Positions 7,583-15,072 of a stretch of DNA of 18,490 nucleotides are shown here, in pieces. This DNA is from an uncultured Lachnospiraceae bacterium (lineage in GTDB: Bacteria; Bacillota_A; Clostridia; Lachnospirales; Lachnospiraceae): NCBI GenBank assembly GCA_902780985.1, contig CACZHN010000026.1, forward strand, positions 1 through 18,490, given 5' to 3'. The position numbers and the translations under genes were made by a program. Position 1 is the first letter of the stretch; each line of letters starts with the position of its first letter. Below the pieces are notes generated by a model. The model made no database searches, was not told where the DNA came from, and saw nothing but the letters and a program-made list of their open reading frames with translations.

Positions 7583-7683
7583 CACAAAAATATGCATTTT
7601 TGATGCATTTCGATTGTATTCTATGCCCGTAAGATAAATACAGATGAAAACATCAAAGTTGTACTAGGAGGAAAGTGAAGGTT

Positions 7684-9141
7684 ATGATTAAAAAGTACAG
7701 TAAGGGAATTTTAGCCATGTGTCTTGCTCTTTCGCTCGCAGGATGCGGTGCGAAGGAGCCGGCCACAGTGGAAGAGTATGGTAACGGCACAGCGGGAGTA
7801 ACATCAAGTTCATCGGAGATAACGGAAGCTGAGGGGGCGGGTTCTGTAAGCGAGGTGGAAAAGATAGACTCCGGAGCCGTAAGCGAGGGAAGCCTCAGTG
7901 AGAAACTGGGCGGTACGGAGCATAATTGGGATGCATCTTTTACCGCTAACGGAATTGATGTTAACGTAAGCGCAGAGGTACAGGTTGGCGATACGGAACA
8001 GCTTCCTTCTTATAAGATTTCAAAAATAAGTGAAGAAGATCAAAGCGAAGATGAAATAGTAAAGAACTTACTCGGAGACAGCGCGCAGAAGATTGACAGA
8101 AAACTGAGCGGAGCCGACGGAGATTCAAGCCAGCTTATCACTGCAGTTCTCAGAACATATATAAGTTACAATCATGAAGAATATGATAAGCTCTCTTATG
8201 AAGAGCAGTGGGAATTAGATGAAGTTCCGGGATGGGTTGACGCTGAAGACTATTACATTCACACATACGAAGGAACCTATGAAGGCATGGATTATCAGTT
8301 ATATGTCGGCTATGATCATATGTCAAATATGCGTTCGATAGCATTCTTCCCTAAGAATCTCGGAGAATATCTCGGTAATCCGAATCTTGATTATATAATG
8401 TCATACTGGGTAGGAAATGATCTGGCAGAACAGCCGGGAGTTAAGGATTTCCTTGATAAGAATAAGCTTCAGGGTGATGGTAAGGAACTGTGCCGTGATG
8501 CGGAAAACTTCTTCAAAGAAAAACTCGGTCTGAAGATTCCGGATAATTATCTGAATCCTCACTCGGATATGGGTTCTAATGAGGCTCAGTATACCTTCTA
8601 TGTAAACAAGAAGGCTATGGATGATGCGTCCGGCGGAAAGAAGGAATGGGATATCGAGAATGTATATGACCTTATTGATATCTTAGGAAAAATGGATGAA
8701 AGTGATTATGCACTTAACGGATATATGACACTTCCGCAGTTTTCAATGGGAAATCTGTATATATTCTCAAATCCGAGAAAAGAGGAAGTTCGAGGTTACT
8801 CGGGCGGAGAAGCATATATAACAGACAAGGGCCTCCTGGGATTTAGCGTTGATTTTGATACAAATTTTGAAGAGAAGCTTTCCGATAACGTGCCTGTACT
8901 TAGTTACGACAATCTGATCGGAGCTTTTGAAAGCGAGATGTCAGCAAAGCTGGATGCGACTAAGTGCAATTCCAATTCACTTAATTTTACGTATGCTGAG
9001 TTCTGCTATTACTTCGTAGACTCACCTGATACTCCGGGTGAATCAACACTTGTTCCGGCATGGGTATTCTGGGATGAGCCGCATGATATGTATGTAATAA
9101 TCAATGCAATGGACGGAAGTCTTATAGAGATACTCTATTAG
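7684..9141 (+). CDS. Uncharacterised lipoprotein, possibly DUF6034-like
   Basis: A 485-residue secreted lipoprotein anchored outside the membrane. The signal peptide is short and positive (MIKKYSK), followed by a hydrophobic stretch and the lipobox LAGC with Cys21 as the lipidated residue. A polar, Ser/Glu-rich linker (about 22-75) precedes an acidic globular region rich in Tyr and Trp. The C-terminus WVFWDEPHDMYVIINAMDGS looks like the end of DUF6034-type lipoproteins from gut Clostridia, but I hold that weakly. AGGAGG (7666-7671) lies 12 nt before the ATG; a GTG at 7675 is only 3 nt from it and less likely. It has a degraded paralogue tail upstream and converges with the PASTA gene, the two stop codons being 1 nt apart. 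Function unknown. Confidence 0.85.
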   Translation: MIKKYSKGILAMCLALSLAGCGAKEPATVEEYGNGTAGVTSSSSEITEAEGAGSVSEVEKIDSGAVSEGSLSEKLGGTEHNWDASFTANGIDVNVSAEVQVGDTEQLPSYKISKISEEDQSEDEIVKNLLGDSAQKIDRKLSGADGDSSQLITAVLRTYISYNHEEYDKLSYEEQWELDEVPGWVDAEDYYIHTYEGTYEGMDYQLYVGYDHMSNMRSIAFFPKNLGEYLGNPNLDYIMSYWVGNDLAEQPGVKDFLDKNKLQGDGKELCRDAENFFKEKLGLKIPDNYLNPHSDMGSNEAQYTFYVNKKAMDDASGGKKEWDIENVYDLIDILGKMDESDYALNGYMTLPQFSMGNLYIFSNPRKEEVRGYSGGEAYITDKGLLGFSVDFDTNFEEKLSDNVPVLSYDNLIGAFESEMSAKLDATKCNSNSLNFTYAEFCYYFVDSPDTPGESTLVPAWVFWDEPHDMYVIINAMDGSLIEILY

Positions 9142-9142
9142 A

Positions 9143-9502
9143 TCATTCCGCTACATATATGATAATTTCAAAGTCGGTACCGACAGTGGCATTTTCGGGA
9201 ATGCTCTGGCGGATAACGGTTCCGGATAGTCCCTCCGGGCCTGCCTCATAATCGACTTTGAAATTATAAAAACCTACTTCTTCAAGCTTATTTACCGCAC
9301 CCTCCTCGGATTTGCCGATGAGATTCGGCATATAAAGGTATACAAGCTTTTTGGCTTCGGTGGTTGTTTCGGATGCACCCGGAACAGGTTCACCGAAGCC
9401 TTTATTCATGTAAATGATGATTCCCACGGCAGCGATTATGATCACCACTGCGAGAACTGCTATAAGTTTCTTTTTATTCTTATTTATTACCCCGTTATCC
9501 AA
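9143..9502 (-). CDS. Small membrane-anchored protein with one PASTA domain
   Basis: A 119-residue protein: a short basic cytoplasmic N-terminus, one membrane span (about 13-32), a Thr/Ala/Pro-rich linker, then a single PASTA domain (about 53-119; MPNLIGKSEEGAVNKLEEVGF and the later IPENATVGTDFEIIIYVAE segment). PASTA domains bind peptidoglycan fragments and usually occur in rows on PrkC-type kinases or penicillin-binding proteins; here there is no kinase or transpeptidase part. The start is a TTG at 9502, supported by GGGGAG 8 nt upstream and by the lack of another start before the membrane span. It has its own promoter, divergent from the carbamoyltransferase. It may bind cell-wall material at the surface; that is inference. 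Confidence 0.85.
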   Translation of the reverse strand: MDNGVINKNKKKLIAVLAVVIIIAAVGIIIYMNKGFGEPVPGASETTTEAKKLVYLYMPNLIGKSEEGAVNKLEEVGFYNFKVDYEAGPEGLSGTVIRQSIPENATVGTDFEIIIYVAE

Positions 9503-9530
9503 TGCAAAAACTCCCCATATATAATGAATG

Positions 9531-9560
9531 ATTATATCTTATCTGCTATGTGATTTTCAA
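9531..9560 (-). promoter_or_regulatory. Promoter of the PASTA gene
   Basis: On the minus strand, TTGAAA (9560-9555), an 18-nt spacer, then TATAAT (9536-9531). Confidence 0.6.
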
Positions 9561-9589
9561 TTGATAAGAAGTAAGTTTGATGGTACAAT
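9561..9589 (+). promoter_or_regulatory. Promoter of the carbamoyltransferase gene
   Basis: TTGATA (9561-9566), a 17-nt spacer, TACAAT (9584-9589). Its -35 box directly abuts that of the divergent PASTA promoter. A small stem, GTCCG (9604-9608) with CGGAC (9619-9623), follows in the leader. Confidence 0.65.
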
Positions 9590-9649
9590 AACTTTCAGTG
9601 AGCGTCCGTGACCGGAAGCGGACCAAATATTTGAAAAGAGGTTTCTGAT

Positions 9650-10588
9650 ATGAAAAATATGCTTAATTTCAAGAACTTCACGGCAGAAGAGCTGATGGGG
9701 ATTCTTGAACTTGCACTTGATATGAAGAAGAATCCCGAGAAGTATGCGGACAGCCTTAAGGGCAAGAAGCTTTATTCTCTGTTTGAGAAAACTTCCACAA
9801 GAACATTTCTTTCATTTGCGACAGGTATTACAGAGCTCGGCGGAAGCTATTTCAACCAGCTTTGGGAAGATTCGAATTTCGTTCTCGGTGAGCCTGTATC
9901 CGAGATCAAGTATGTTTGCAGAAATGTAGACATCATCATGGCTCGTCTTGTTAAGAATGAAACAGTTGAGCTTTTCGGTGACAACGTAACTGTTCCTTTC
10001 ATCAACGGTTGTGACAGTTCATATCATCCGTGCCAGATACTTGCTGATGCACTTACCATTTTAGAGAAGTTCGGTTCTCTTAATGTTAAGCTTCTTTACA
10101 TCGGAGCAAAGAACAACGTATTCAATTCACTCGTTGAGTTCTTCGCAAAGATGAAGATGGGAACCATCTACGGACTTACACCGCTTGTAAACAATACAGC
10201 ATGCGGTCCTGACTTCTATGAGGAAGCAAAGGCCAGCGGTCATTACGTAGAGCTTGATCCTACAATGTCTATGGAAGAGGCTAAGACCTATGTTAAGGAT
10301 ATGGATATCCTTTACACGGATACATGGGTTGATATGGAGTTCTTCAACAATCCTGCTTACCAGAAGCAGAAGGAAGAAACACTTGCAAAGATGATGCCTT
10401 ATCAGATCAACGACGAGCTTCTTGAAGGAAGCAAAGCAATCGTATTCCATGACATGCCGATGCATGTCGGTTTTGAAATTTCCGAAAGCGTTGAGATGAA
10501 GCATCTCGATACAATCCTTGACGAGGCAGAAAACAGACGTCATGCTGAGAAAGCCGTTATGTATACGTTAATAAAGAATTATAATTAA
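9650..10588 (+). CDS. Ornithine carbamoyltransferase homologue with altered substrate site
   Basis: A 312-residue cytoplasmic transcarbamylase. The carbamoyl-phosphate half is well kept: KTSTRT at 48-52 and HPCQ at 126-129. The C-terminus DEAENRRHAEKAVMYTL matches ornithine carbamoyltransferases closely. The second-substrate site differs. The usual DVWVSMG reads DTWVDME (224-230), changing the ornithine-binding Ser to Asp228, and the HCLP loop reads HDMP (267-270), replacing the catalytic-site Cys by Asp268. The residue after STRT is Phe53 instead of the usual Arg. AAAGAGG lies 8 nt before the ATG. It precedes pyrB-pyrI, separated by a weak terminator. Databases probably call it argF; the changes suggest a different amine substrate or a changed catalytic mode, so no symbol is given. 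Confidence 0.85.
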   Translation: MKNMLNFKNFTAEELMGILELALDMKKNPEKYADSLKGKKLYSLFEKTSTRTFLSFATGITELGGSYFNQLWEDSNFVLGEPVSEIKYVCRNVDIIMARLVKNETVELFGDNVTVPFINGCDSSYHPCQILADALTILEKFGSLNVKLLYIGAKNNVFNSLVEFFAKMKMGTIYGLTPLVNNTACGPDFYEEAKASGHYVELDPTMSMEEAKTYVKDMDILYTDTWVDMEFFNNPAYQKQKEETLAKMMPYQINDELLEGSKAIVFHDMPMHVGFEISESVEMKHLDTILDEAENRRHAEKAVMYTLIKNYN

Positions 10589-10595
10589 TATAATC

Positions 10596-10624
10596 GCCCT
10601 GAGACATATTGTTCTCGGGGCTTT
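10596..10624 (+). terminator. Weak terminator between the carbamoyltransferase and pyrB
   Basis: GCCCTGAGA (10596-10604) pairs with TCTCGGGGC (10613-10621), one G-T pair, followed only by TTTAT. Read-through into pyrB seems likely. TACAAT at 10650-10655 might be a pyrB -10 box, but I see no well-spaced -35. Confidence 0.5.
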
Positions 10625-10677
10625 ATAGTGTGTTGATAATTACGAGGGGTACAATAATAACAGGGAGGATTAATAAC

Positions 10678-11598
10678 ATGCAGCACTTAATTGATCCAAT
10701 GGATCTCTCCAAGGAAGAAATCGATGATATGCTCAGCGTTGCACAGGATATCATCAGAAACAAGGAAAAGTACAGCGAAGTATGCAAGGGTAAGAAGCTG
10801 GCAACACTTTTCTATGAACCAAGTACAAGAACAAGACTGAGTTTTGAATCGGCCATGATGGAACTGGGAGGAAATGTTCTCGGTTTCTCAGAGGCTTCAT
10901 CTTCATCCGCTACAAAGGGTGAAAGTGTTGAGGATACTGTAAGAGTTGTAGGCTGTTTCGCAGACATCATTGCCATGCGTCATCCGAATGAAGGTGCACC
11001 TAAGCTTGCATCCATGTATTCACCGGTTCCTATCATAAATGCGGGAGACGGCGGACACAATCATCCGACTCAGACCCTTACGGACCTTCTTACAATCGTA
11101 GAAGAGAAGGGACATCTCGATAACTTTACTATCGGACTTTGCGGAGACCTTAAGTTCGGACGTACTGTCCACAGCCTTATCAAGGCTCTTTCAAGATATC
11201 AGAATGTTAAGTTCGTTCTTATATCCCCGAAAGAACTGAAGGTTCCGGATTATATAATCGATGAGGTCATAGCACCTGCAGGACTTCCATATGAAGAAGT
11301 TGAATCTCTTGAAGAGAACATCGGAAAGCTGGATGTACTCTACATGACAAGAGTTCAGAGAGAGCGTTTCTTCAACGAAGCCGATTATGTAAGACTCAAA
11401 GATACATACATTCTTGATAAGAGCAAGATGAAACTTGCGAAAGAGGATATGAGAATACTGCACCCGCTTCCTCGTGTAAACGAAATTTCAACTGCAGTAG
11501 ACGACGATCCGAGAGCAGCTTATTTCCGACAGGTACTTTACGGAAAGTATGTCAGGATGGCGCTTATTATGAAATTACTTGGAGTAGACGCGGAGTAG
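10678..11598 (+). CDS. pyrB: Aspartate carbamoyltransferase, catalytic subunit
   Basis: PyrB joins carbamoyl phosphate and aspartate to N-carbamoylaspartate, the committed step of pyrimidine synthesis. The 306-residue length is normal. Visible signatures are [10 protein letters not shown] (48-57), SSSATKGES with the active-site Lys80, [10 protein letters not shown] (129-138) and HPLPR (262-266). The ATG at 10678 follows GGGAGG at a good distance; earlier in-frame starts run into the terminator hairpin. It is followed after 25 nt by pyrI, so the enzyme should be the regulated dodecameric class B type. I see no PyrR binding motif that I could defend in the leader. Confidence 0.97.
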   Translation: MQHLIDPMDLSKEEIDDMLSVAQDIIRNKEKYSEVCKGKKLATLFYEPSTRTRLSFESAMMELGGNVLGFSEASSSSATKGESVEDTVRVVGCFADIIAMRHPNEGAPKLASMYSPVPIINAGDGGHNHPTQTLTDLLTIVEEKGHLDNFTIGLCGDLKFGRTVHSLIKALSRYQNVKFVLISPKELKVPDYIIDEVIAPAGLPYEEVESLEENIGKLDVLYMTRVQRERFFNEADYVRLKDTYILDKSKMKLAKEDMRILHPLPRVNEISTAVDDDPRAAYFRQVLYGKYVRMALIMKLLGVDAE

Positions 11599-11623
11599 AG
11601 ATATGGATATAGGAGGTTTTAAT

Positions 11624-12040
11624 ATGAAGATTGACAGCATTCAGAACGGAATAGTACTTGACCATATAACAGCGGGAAATGCGATGAAGATCTATTACGA
11701 TCTGGGACTTGATAAACTGGATTGCAGCGTTGCTCTTATTCAGCGCGTTAAGTCAAAGAAGATGGGGAAGAAGGACATCATCAAGATTGACAAGGAAGAG
11801 TACGATCTGGATCTTGATGTTATAGGATATATCGATCCAACGGTTACGGTCAGCATCATCAAGAACGGTGAGACCATCGAGAAGAAGAGAGTTGACCTTC
11901 CGGAGAAACTTGTAAATATAAAGAAATGCAAGAACCCTCGTTGTATCACAGCAATCGAGCCGGGCATCGATCACATTTTCAAACTGACCGATCCTGAAAA
12001 GAGAATTTACAGATGTATTTATTGTGAGGCAGATAAGTAA
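11624..12040 (+). CDS. pyrI: Aspartate carbamoyltransferase, regulatory subunit
   Basis: PyrI binds nucleotide effectors and, through its zinc domain, the PyrB trimers. The protein has 138 residues, slightly shorter than the E. coli form. The allosteric domain begins with MKIDSIQNGIVLDHI, with Asp13 and His14 in the place of the nucleotide-binding Asp-His pair. The zinc domain has all four cysteines, Cys102, Cys107, Cys131 and Cys134 (C-x4-C then C-x2-C). AGGAGG ends 7 nt before the ATG at 11624; an upstream ATG at 11603 has no site. It forms an operon with pyrB. Confidence 0.97.
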   Translation: MKIDSIQNGIVLDHITAGNAMKIYYDLGLDKLDCSVALIQRVKSKKMGKKDIIKIDKEEYDLDLDVIGYIDPTVTVSIIKNGETIEKKRVDLPEKLVNIKKCKNPRCITAIEPGIDHIFKLTDPEKRIYRCIYCEADK

Positions 12041-12050
12041 GGAGACTACC

Positions 12051-12578
12051 GTGAACGAATGGGACGGAAATTATAATTATAACTATAATAACTATAATAA
12101 CGGTTATAATTCCGGAGGCGGGCAGGTCGACAGGACCACAAAGAGAGCCTTTCTGATCATAGGTTTTGTCTTTGCGCTGGTAGGTCTTGTGCTTTGCATC
12201 GTCGGAGTGATCATGCTGAATAAGTTTAAGGAGAGAACCGAACTCTGTACGGGAGAAGCGAAAGCTACGGTTATCGAGCTTGATGAACATATCAGTGAAG
12301 ATGACGACGGACATAGGACAAAAACTTATGCGCCTGTTGTGGAGTATACAGTTGACGGAGTGATCTACGAGGAAATGGCGCAGGTGCACACTTCGCCATG
12401 TAAGTATTCTGTAGGAGATACTGTTATGGTCCGCTATAATCCTGCGGATCCGGGAACCATGATAATAGAAGGAGACAAAAGCTCAAAGTGGTTATCCGTT
12501 TTTCTTGCGGGAATGGGCGCTTTCTTTTTTCTGCTCGGAATACCGTTTGCTATCGTGGGTTTGAAGATCGGCAGATAG
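12051..12578 (+). CDS. DUF3592-like membrane protein
   Basis: A 175-residue protein with an Asn/Tyr-rich N-terminus (NYNYNNYNNGYN), one membrane span at about 33-56, a soluble beta-rich domain (about 66-142, including PVVEYTVDG and VRYNPADPG), and a second span at 147-171. The YTVDG and RYNPxDP pattern is that of DUF3592 proteins, whose function is unknown. The start is a GTG at 12051, supported by TAAGGAG a few bases upstream that overlaps the pyrI stop codon; an in-frame ATG at 12024 lies inside pyrI and lacks a site. The 10-nt gap to pyrI means co-transcription with the pyr genes, but a link to pyrimidines is not obvious. Confidence 0.82.
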   Translation: MNEWDGNYNYNYNNYNNGYNSGGGQVDRTTKRAFLIIGFVFALVGLVLCIVGVIMLNKFKERTELCTGEAKATVIELDEHISEDDDGHRTKTYAPVVEYTVDGVIYEEMAQVHTSPCKYSVGDTVMVRYNPADPGTMIIEGDKSSKWLSVFLAGMGAFFFLLGIPFAIVGLKIGR

Positions 12579-12612
12579 ACTTATAGGTCATCCTGCAAAT
12601 AGGTTAATCATT

Positions 12613-12642
12613 TTGATATTTTTTATTCTTAAATAGTATATT
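12613..12642 (+). promoter_or_regulatory. Promoter of the GH16 gene
   Basis: TTGATA (12613-12618), an 18-nt spacer, TATATT (12637-12642). The start expected near 12649 falls on the left arm of the hairpin at 12647-12683. Confidence 0.55.
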
Positions 12643-12646
12643 AAGG

Positions 12647-12689
12647 AAATCCCCTGATATATCCTAGATATGTTGGGGGATTTATTTTT
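12647..12689 (+). terminator. Stem-loop with T-tract just before the GH16 gene
   Basis: AAATCCCC (12647-12654) pairs with GGGGATTT (12676-12683), with extra pairing inside, followed by TTTATTTTT. It ends the pyr transcript and may also act as a 5'-end attenuator of the GH16 message, because the predicted promoter sits just upstream. Confidence 0.7.
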
Positions 12690-12708
12690 ATATTGAAGAG
12701 GTGAGCAA

Positions 12709-14175
12709 ATGAGAAAGAGAAGTTACGTGGCATTATCACTTGCGGCTGCAATGATGCTTTCCGGATGCGGAGCAAAGGAGAGTCCTGCGACTACCGCAGC
12801 GGCTACCGAAGCAGCAACAACCGCGGCAACCGAAGAGGTTACGGAGGCAGCGACAGAAACCGAGGCGGCTACAGAAGCTGCTGTGGAAAATGAAGTGTTT
12901 GATTATGTCACAGATGAATACAGTTTGGTCTGGGCAGATGAGTTCAACGATTACGAAGGCGAACTTTCGAAAGACGATTGGAACTACGAGGCGCATCAGG
13001 TTGGATGGGTAAACAGTGAGCTTCAGAAGTATGTTGCCAGCAGTGATTACGCTTTCGTAAAAAACGGAGAACTTATTATACAGCCTGTAAAGAACGATGA
13101 CGGAAGTTATGTGTCCGGACGTGTTAACACAAGCGGAAAACATGATTTCACATACGGTATCTTTGAGGCGAGGATAAAGGTTCCTGAAGGAAAGGGATTC
13201 CTTCCGGCATTCTGGATGATGCCGACTGACGAGAACCTTTACGGACAGTGGCCGAAATGCGGTGAGGTGGATATCATGGAGGTTCTGGGTGATTCAACGA
13301 ACCGCCAGTTCGGAACGCTTCATTTTGGAGAGCCGCATACACAGAAGCAGGGCACTTACGAACTCCATGACGGCGGAGACTTTTCCAAAGAGTATCATGT
13401 CTTTGCCGTTGAATGGGAGCCGGGTGCTTTCCGCTGGTATGTGGACGGAAATCTGTTCTTTGAGAATAACGACTGGTTTACAAAGAGAGACGGAGAGGAA
13501 GAGAAGCCTTATCCGGCACCTTTCAATCAGCCGTTCCACATGATACTTAACGTGGCTGTAGGCGGTGAGTGGCCGGGATATCCTGATGAGACCACCATTT
13601 TCGATGAGCGTGCAGCAATGTATGTGGACTATGTTCATGTATATCAGAAGGACAGCTACGACGAGAACGTTACAAAGCCTGTGAAGGTATTCAACGATCG
13701 TGAGCCGGATCAGACAGGTAACTATGTAAATAACAGCTACTTTGAAAATGAAGAAGACCTGACGGATGATGTGGACTGGAAGTTCATGCTCTTCAACGGC
13801 GGTGAAGGAAAAGCCGAGAGAGGTGATCTTGAGATTGTGATCACATCCGAAAATGAAGGGACGGAAGAGTACAGCGTTCAGCTTGTACAGCCTGATATGC
13901 CGCTTCATAAGGGTGAGACTTACAGACTTTCCTTCGATGCGTATGCGGATGAAGAAAGAACCATCATCACAGCGGTTACGGCACCTGAGGTTGACTGGAT
14001 AAGATATTTTCCTGATACCAAGGTTGATCTGACAACAGAGAAACAGAGCTTCAGCTTTGACTTTGAGATGACCGAAGAGGACGACGATAAGGGAAGAGTT
14101 GAGTTCAACATGGGCAAGCAGGGTTCAACCGCTACTGTCCATATTACAAATGTAAGATTAGAGAAAGTTCAGTAA
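12709..14175 (+). CDS. Secreted GH16 endo-beta-1,3(4)-glucanase lipoprotein with C-terminal CBM
   Basis: A 488-residue surface lipoprotein that should cut laminarin or mixed-linkage beta-glucan. Order: signal peptide with lipobox LSGC (Cys20); a Thr/Glu/Ala linker (about 25-62); a GH16 catalytic domain (about 68-315); and a carbohydrate-binding module of the CBM4/9 type (about 335-488, starting near NSYFENEEDL). The catalytic motif GEVDIMEVLG gives nucleophile Glu186, helper Asp188 and acid/base Glu191, the ExDxxE form found in laminarinases. AGAGGTGAG lies before the ATG at 12709. It converges with an AraC gene and lies near a GH5 gene. Exact specificity (laminarinase or lichenase) is not readable by eye. 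Confidence 0.95.
   Translation: MRKRSYVALSLAAAMMLSGCGAKESPATTAAATEAATTAATEEVTEAATETEAATEAAVENEVFDYVTDEYSLVWADEFNDYEGELSKDDWNYEAHQVGWVNSELQKYVASSDYAFVKNGELIIQPVKNDDGSYVSGRVNTSGKHDFTYGIFEARIKVPEGKGFLPAFWMMPTDENLYGQWPKCGEVDIMEVLGDSTNRQFGTLHFGEPHTQKQGTYELHDGGDFSKEYHVFAVEWEPGAFRWYVDGNLFFENNDWFTKRDGEEEKPYPAPFNQPFHMILNVAVGGEWPGYPDETTIFDERAAMYVDYVHVYQKDSYDENVTKPVKVFNDREPDQTGNYVNNSYFENEEDLTDDVDWKFMLFNGGEGKAERGDLEIVITSENEGTEEYSVQLVQPDMPLHKGETYRLSFDAYADEERTIITAVTAPEVDWIRYFPDTKVDLTTEKQSFSFDFEMTEEDDDKGRVEFNMGKQGSTATVHITNVRLEKVQ
12780..12895 (+). repeat. Ala/Thr/Glu low-complexity linker in the GH16 protein
   Basis: Imperfect repeats of Ala-Ala-Thr-Glu/Thr codons encode a flexible spacer between lipid anchor and catalytic domain (residues 25-62). 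The same composition recurs in the ThiY-like lipoprotein at 17605-17733. Confidence 0.7.
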
Positions 14176-14193
14176 TAAAACCCCTCTTTAAGA

Positions 14194-14221
14194 CAGCAGT
14201 TGGATCTAGGTCCAGCTGCTG
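14194..14221. terminator. Possible shared terminator between the GH16 and AraC genes
   Basis: CAGCAGTTGGA (14194-14204) pairs with TCCAGCTGCTG (14211-14221), one G-T. The loop and right arm include the last codons and stop of the AraC gene. No long T-run follows on either strand (TTAAAGAGGGGTTTT on the minus side), so activity is uncertain. Confidence 0.4.
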
Positions 14222-14946
14222 TAACCATTTACGGAGCGATATTTCTTCGGAGTCATTCCCACCACGGCCTTGAAAGTCTGAATGAAATGACTTTGCGAAG
14301 AGAAGGAAAGGCGGAGTGCTATATCCGCCAGACTGTCGTCCGTGTTCTTAAGCATTTCCTGTGATAGTTCTATCTTTTTCTCCCTGATGTAATCACTTAT
14401 CGGAAGACCCAGTTCCTTTGTGAACTGACGTGACAGGTAGCTGGCGGAAACGCCGGTGTGATACGAAAGATCCTTTATGGTTATACGGTCATAGATATGA
14501 GCGTATATATAATCCACGCATTTGGTTATTGGACGGGACAGGCCTTTGTCTCGCTTGATGAGACGCATTTTACCCGTAAAGTCCAGAACCATGCTGTTAT
14601 GGATCTCTTCCACGGCTTCTTCTGTGGTCGCGTCATCCAGTTTTCTGATATAGAAGTCGCTCATGCGAAATGCGTGCTCCGCCTCAAGTCCGCGGGATAT
14701 ACACATGCGGGTGATGAGTGCTGCGGTGACAACAAGATGATATTTCAGGTTCAGGACGGGATCCGTTGACAGCTGTCCCACACCCTTATCATCCACGAAT
14801 CTGCGTTCTTCGCAGTTTTTGTGAACGTAGTCCATGTTGCCGTCGGAAACAGCATGGAAGAATTCCAGCTCTTCGCCGGTGTCGCGATGGGTTTCGGATT
14901 CCTCGGTTATCCACAGGTAACTGTTTTTATATTCATTATGCTTCAT
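14206..14946 (-). CDS. AraC/XylS-family transcriptional regulator
   Basis: A 246-residue DNA-binding regulator. The C-terminal AraC domain (about 140-240) has both helix-turn-helix units: ITIKDLSYHTGVSASYLSRQF and SFSSQSHFIQTFKAVVGMTP, ending in the usual KKYR. The N-terminal part (20-130) is all-helical and lacks the cupin of AraC itself; it resembles the sensor half of Firmicutes regulators with NLKYHLVV-type helices. The ATG at 14946 is used: GGAG lies 8 nt upstream, against 2 nt for the ATG at 14952. It is divergent from the GH5 gene, sharing a palindromic promoter region, and convergent with the GH16 gene. It probably controls beta-glucan genes in response to an oligosaccharide; that is inference. 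Confidence 0.92.
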   Translation of the reverse strand: MKHNEYKNSYLWITEESETHRDTGEELEFFHAVSDGNMDYVHKNCEERRFVDDKGVGQLSTDPVLNLKYHLVVTAALITRMCISRGLEAEHAFRMSDFYIRKLDDATTEEAVEEIHNSMVLDFTGKMRLIKRDKGLSRPITKCVDYIYAHIYDRITIKDLSYHTGVSASYLSRQFTKELGLPISDYIREKKIELSQEMLKNTDDSLADIALRLSFSSQSHFIQTFKAVVGMTPKKYRSVNGYSSWT

Positions 14947-15011
14947 GGGCATTTCTCCGTAATAGTTTTATTCATTAATTTTACATTTTTGCTGTTTACA
15001 TGATATACAGA

Positions 15012-15028
15012 TATTATAACCTATAATA
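15012..15028. promoter_or_regulatory. Palindrome supplying divergent -10 boxes for AraC and GH5 genes
   Basis: TATTATA, ACC, TATAATA is a perfect inverted repeat. It gives TATAAT on the minus strand (15018-15013) and TATAAT on the plus strand (15022-15027). The minus promoter has TTACAA at 15040-15035 (16-nt spacer); no good -35 is seen on the plus side (TTTACA at 14995-15000 is 21 nt away), as expected for an activator-dependent promoter. Confidence 0.55.
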
Positions 15029-15072
15029 AACTGATTGTAACTGATAAGTAGGTATAAGGAGGTATGATACTT

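Noticed and set aside
7589..7612. ATGCATTT direct repeat before the lipoprotein gene
   Set aside because: Two 8-nt copies in AT-rich DNA are too little to support an operator or attachment site.
10596..10677. pyrB leader considered as a PyrR attenuator
   Set aside because: Only one weak stem-loop is present, with no antiterminator or PyrR-binding consensus that I can identify.
13294..13908. 204-codon open frame on the minus strand inside the GH16 gene
   Set aside because: No ribosome binding site or family match; it is antisense to a clearly real gene with intact catalytic motif.
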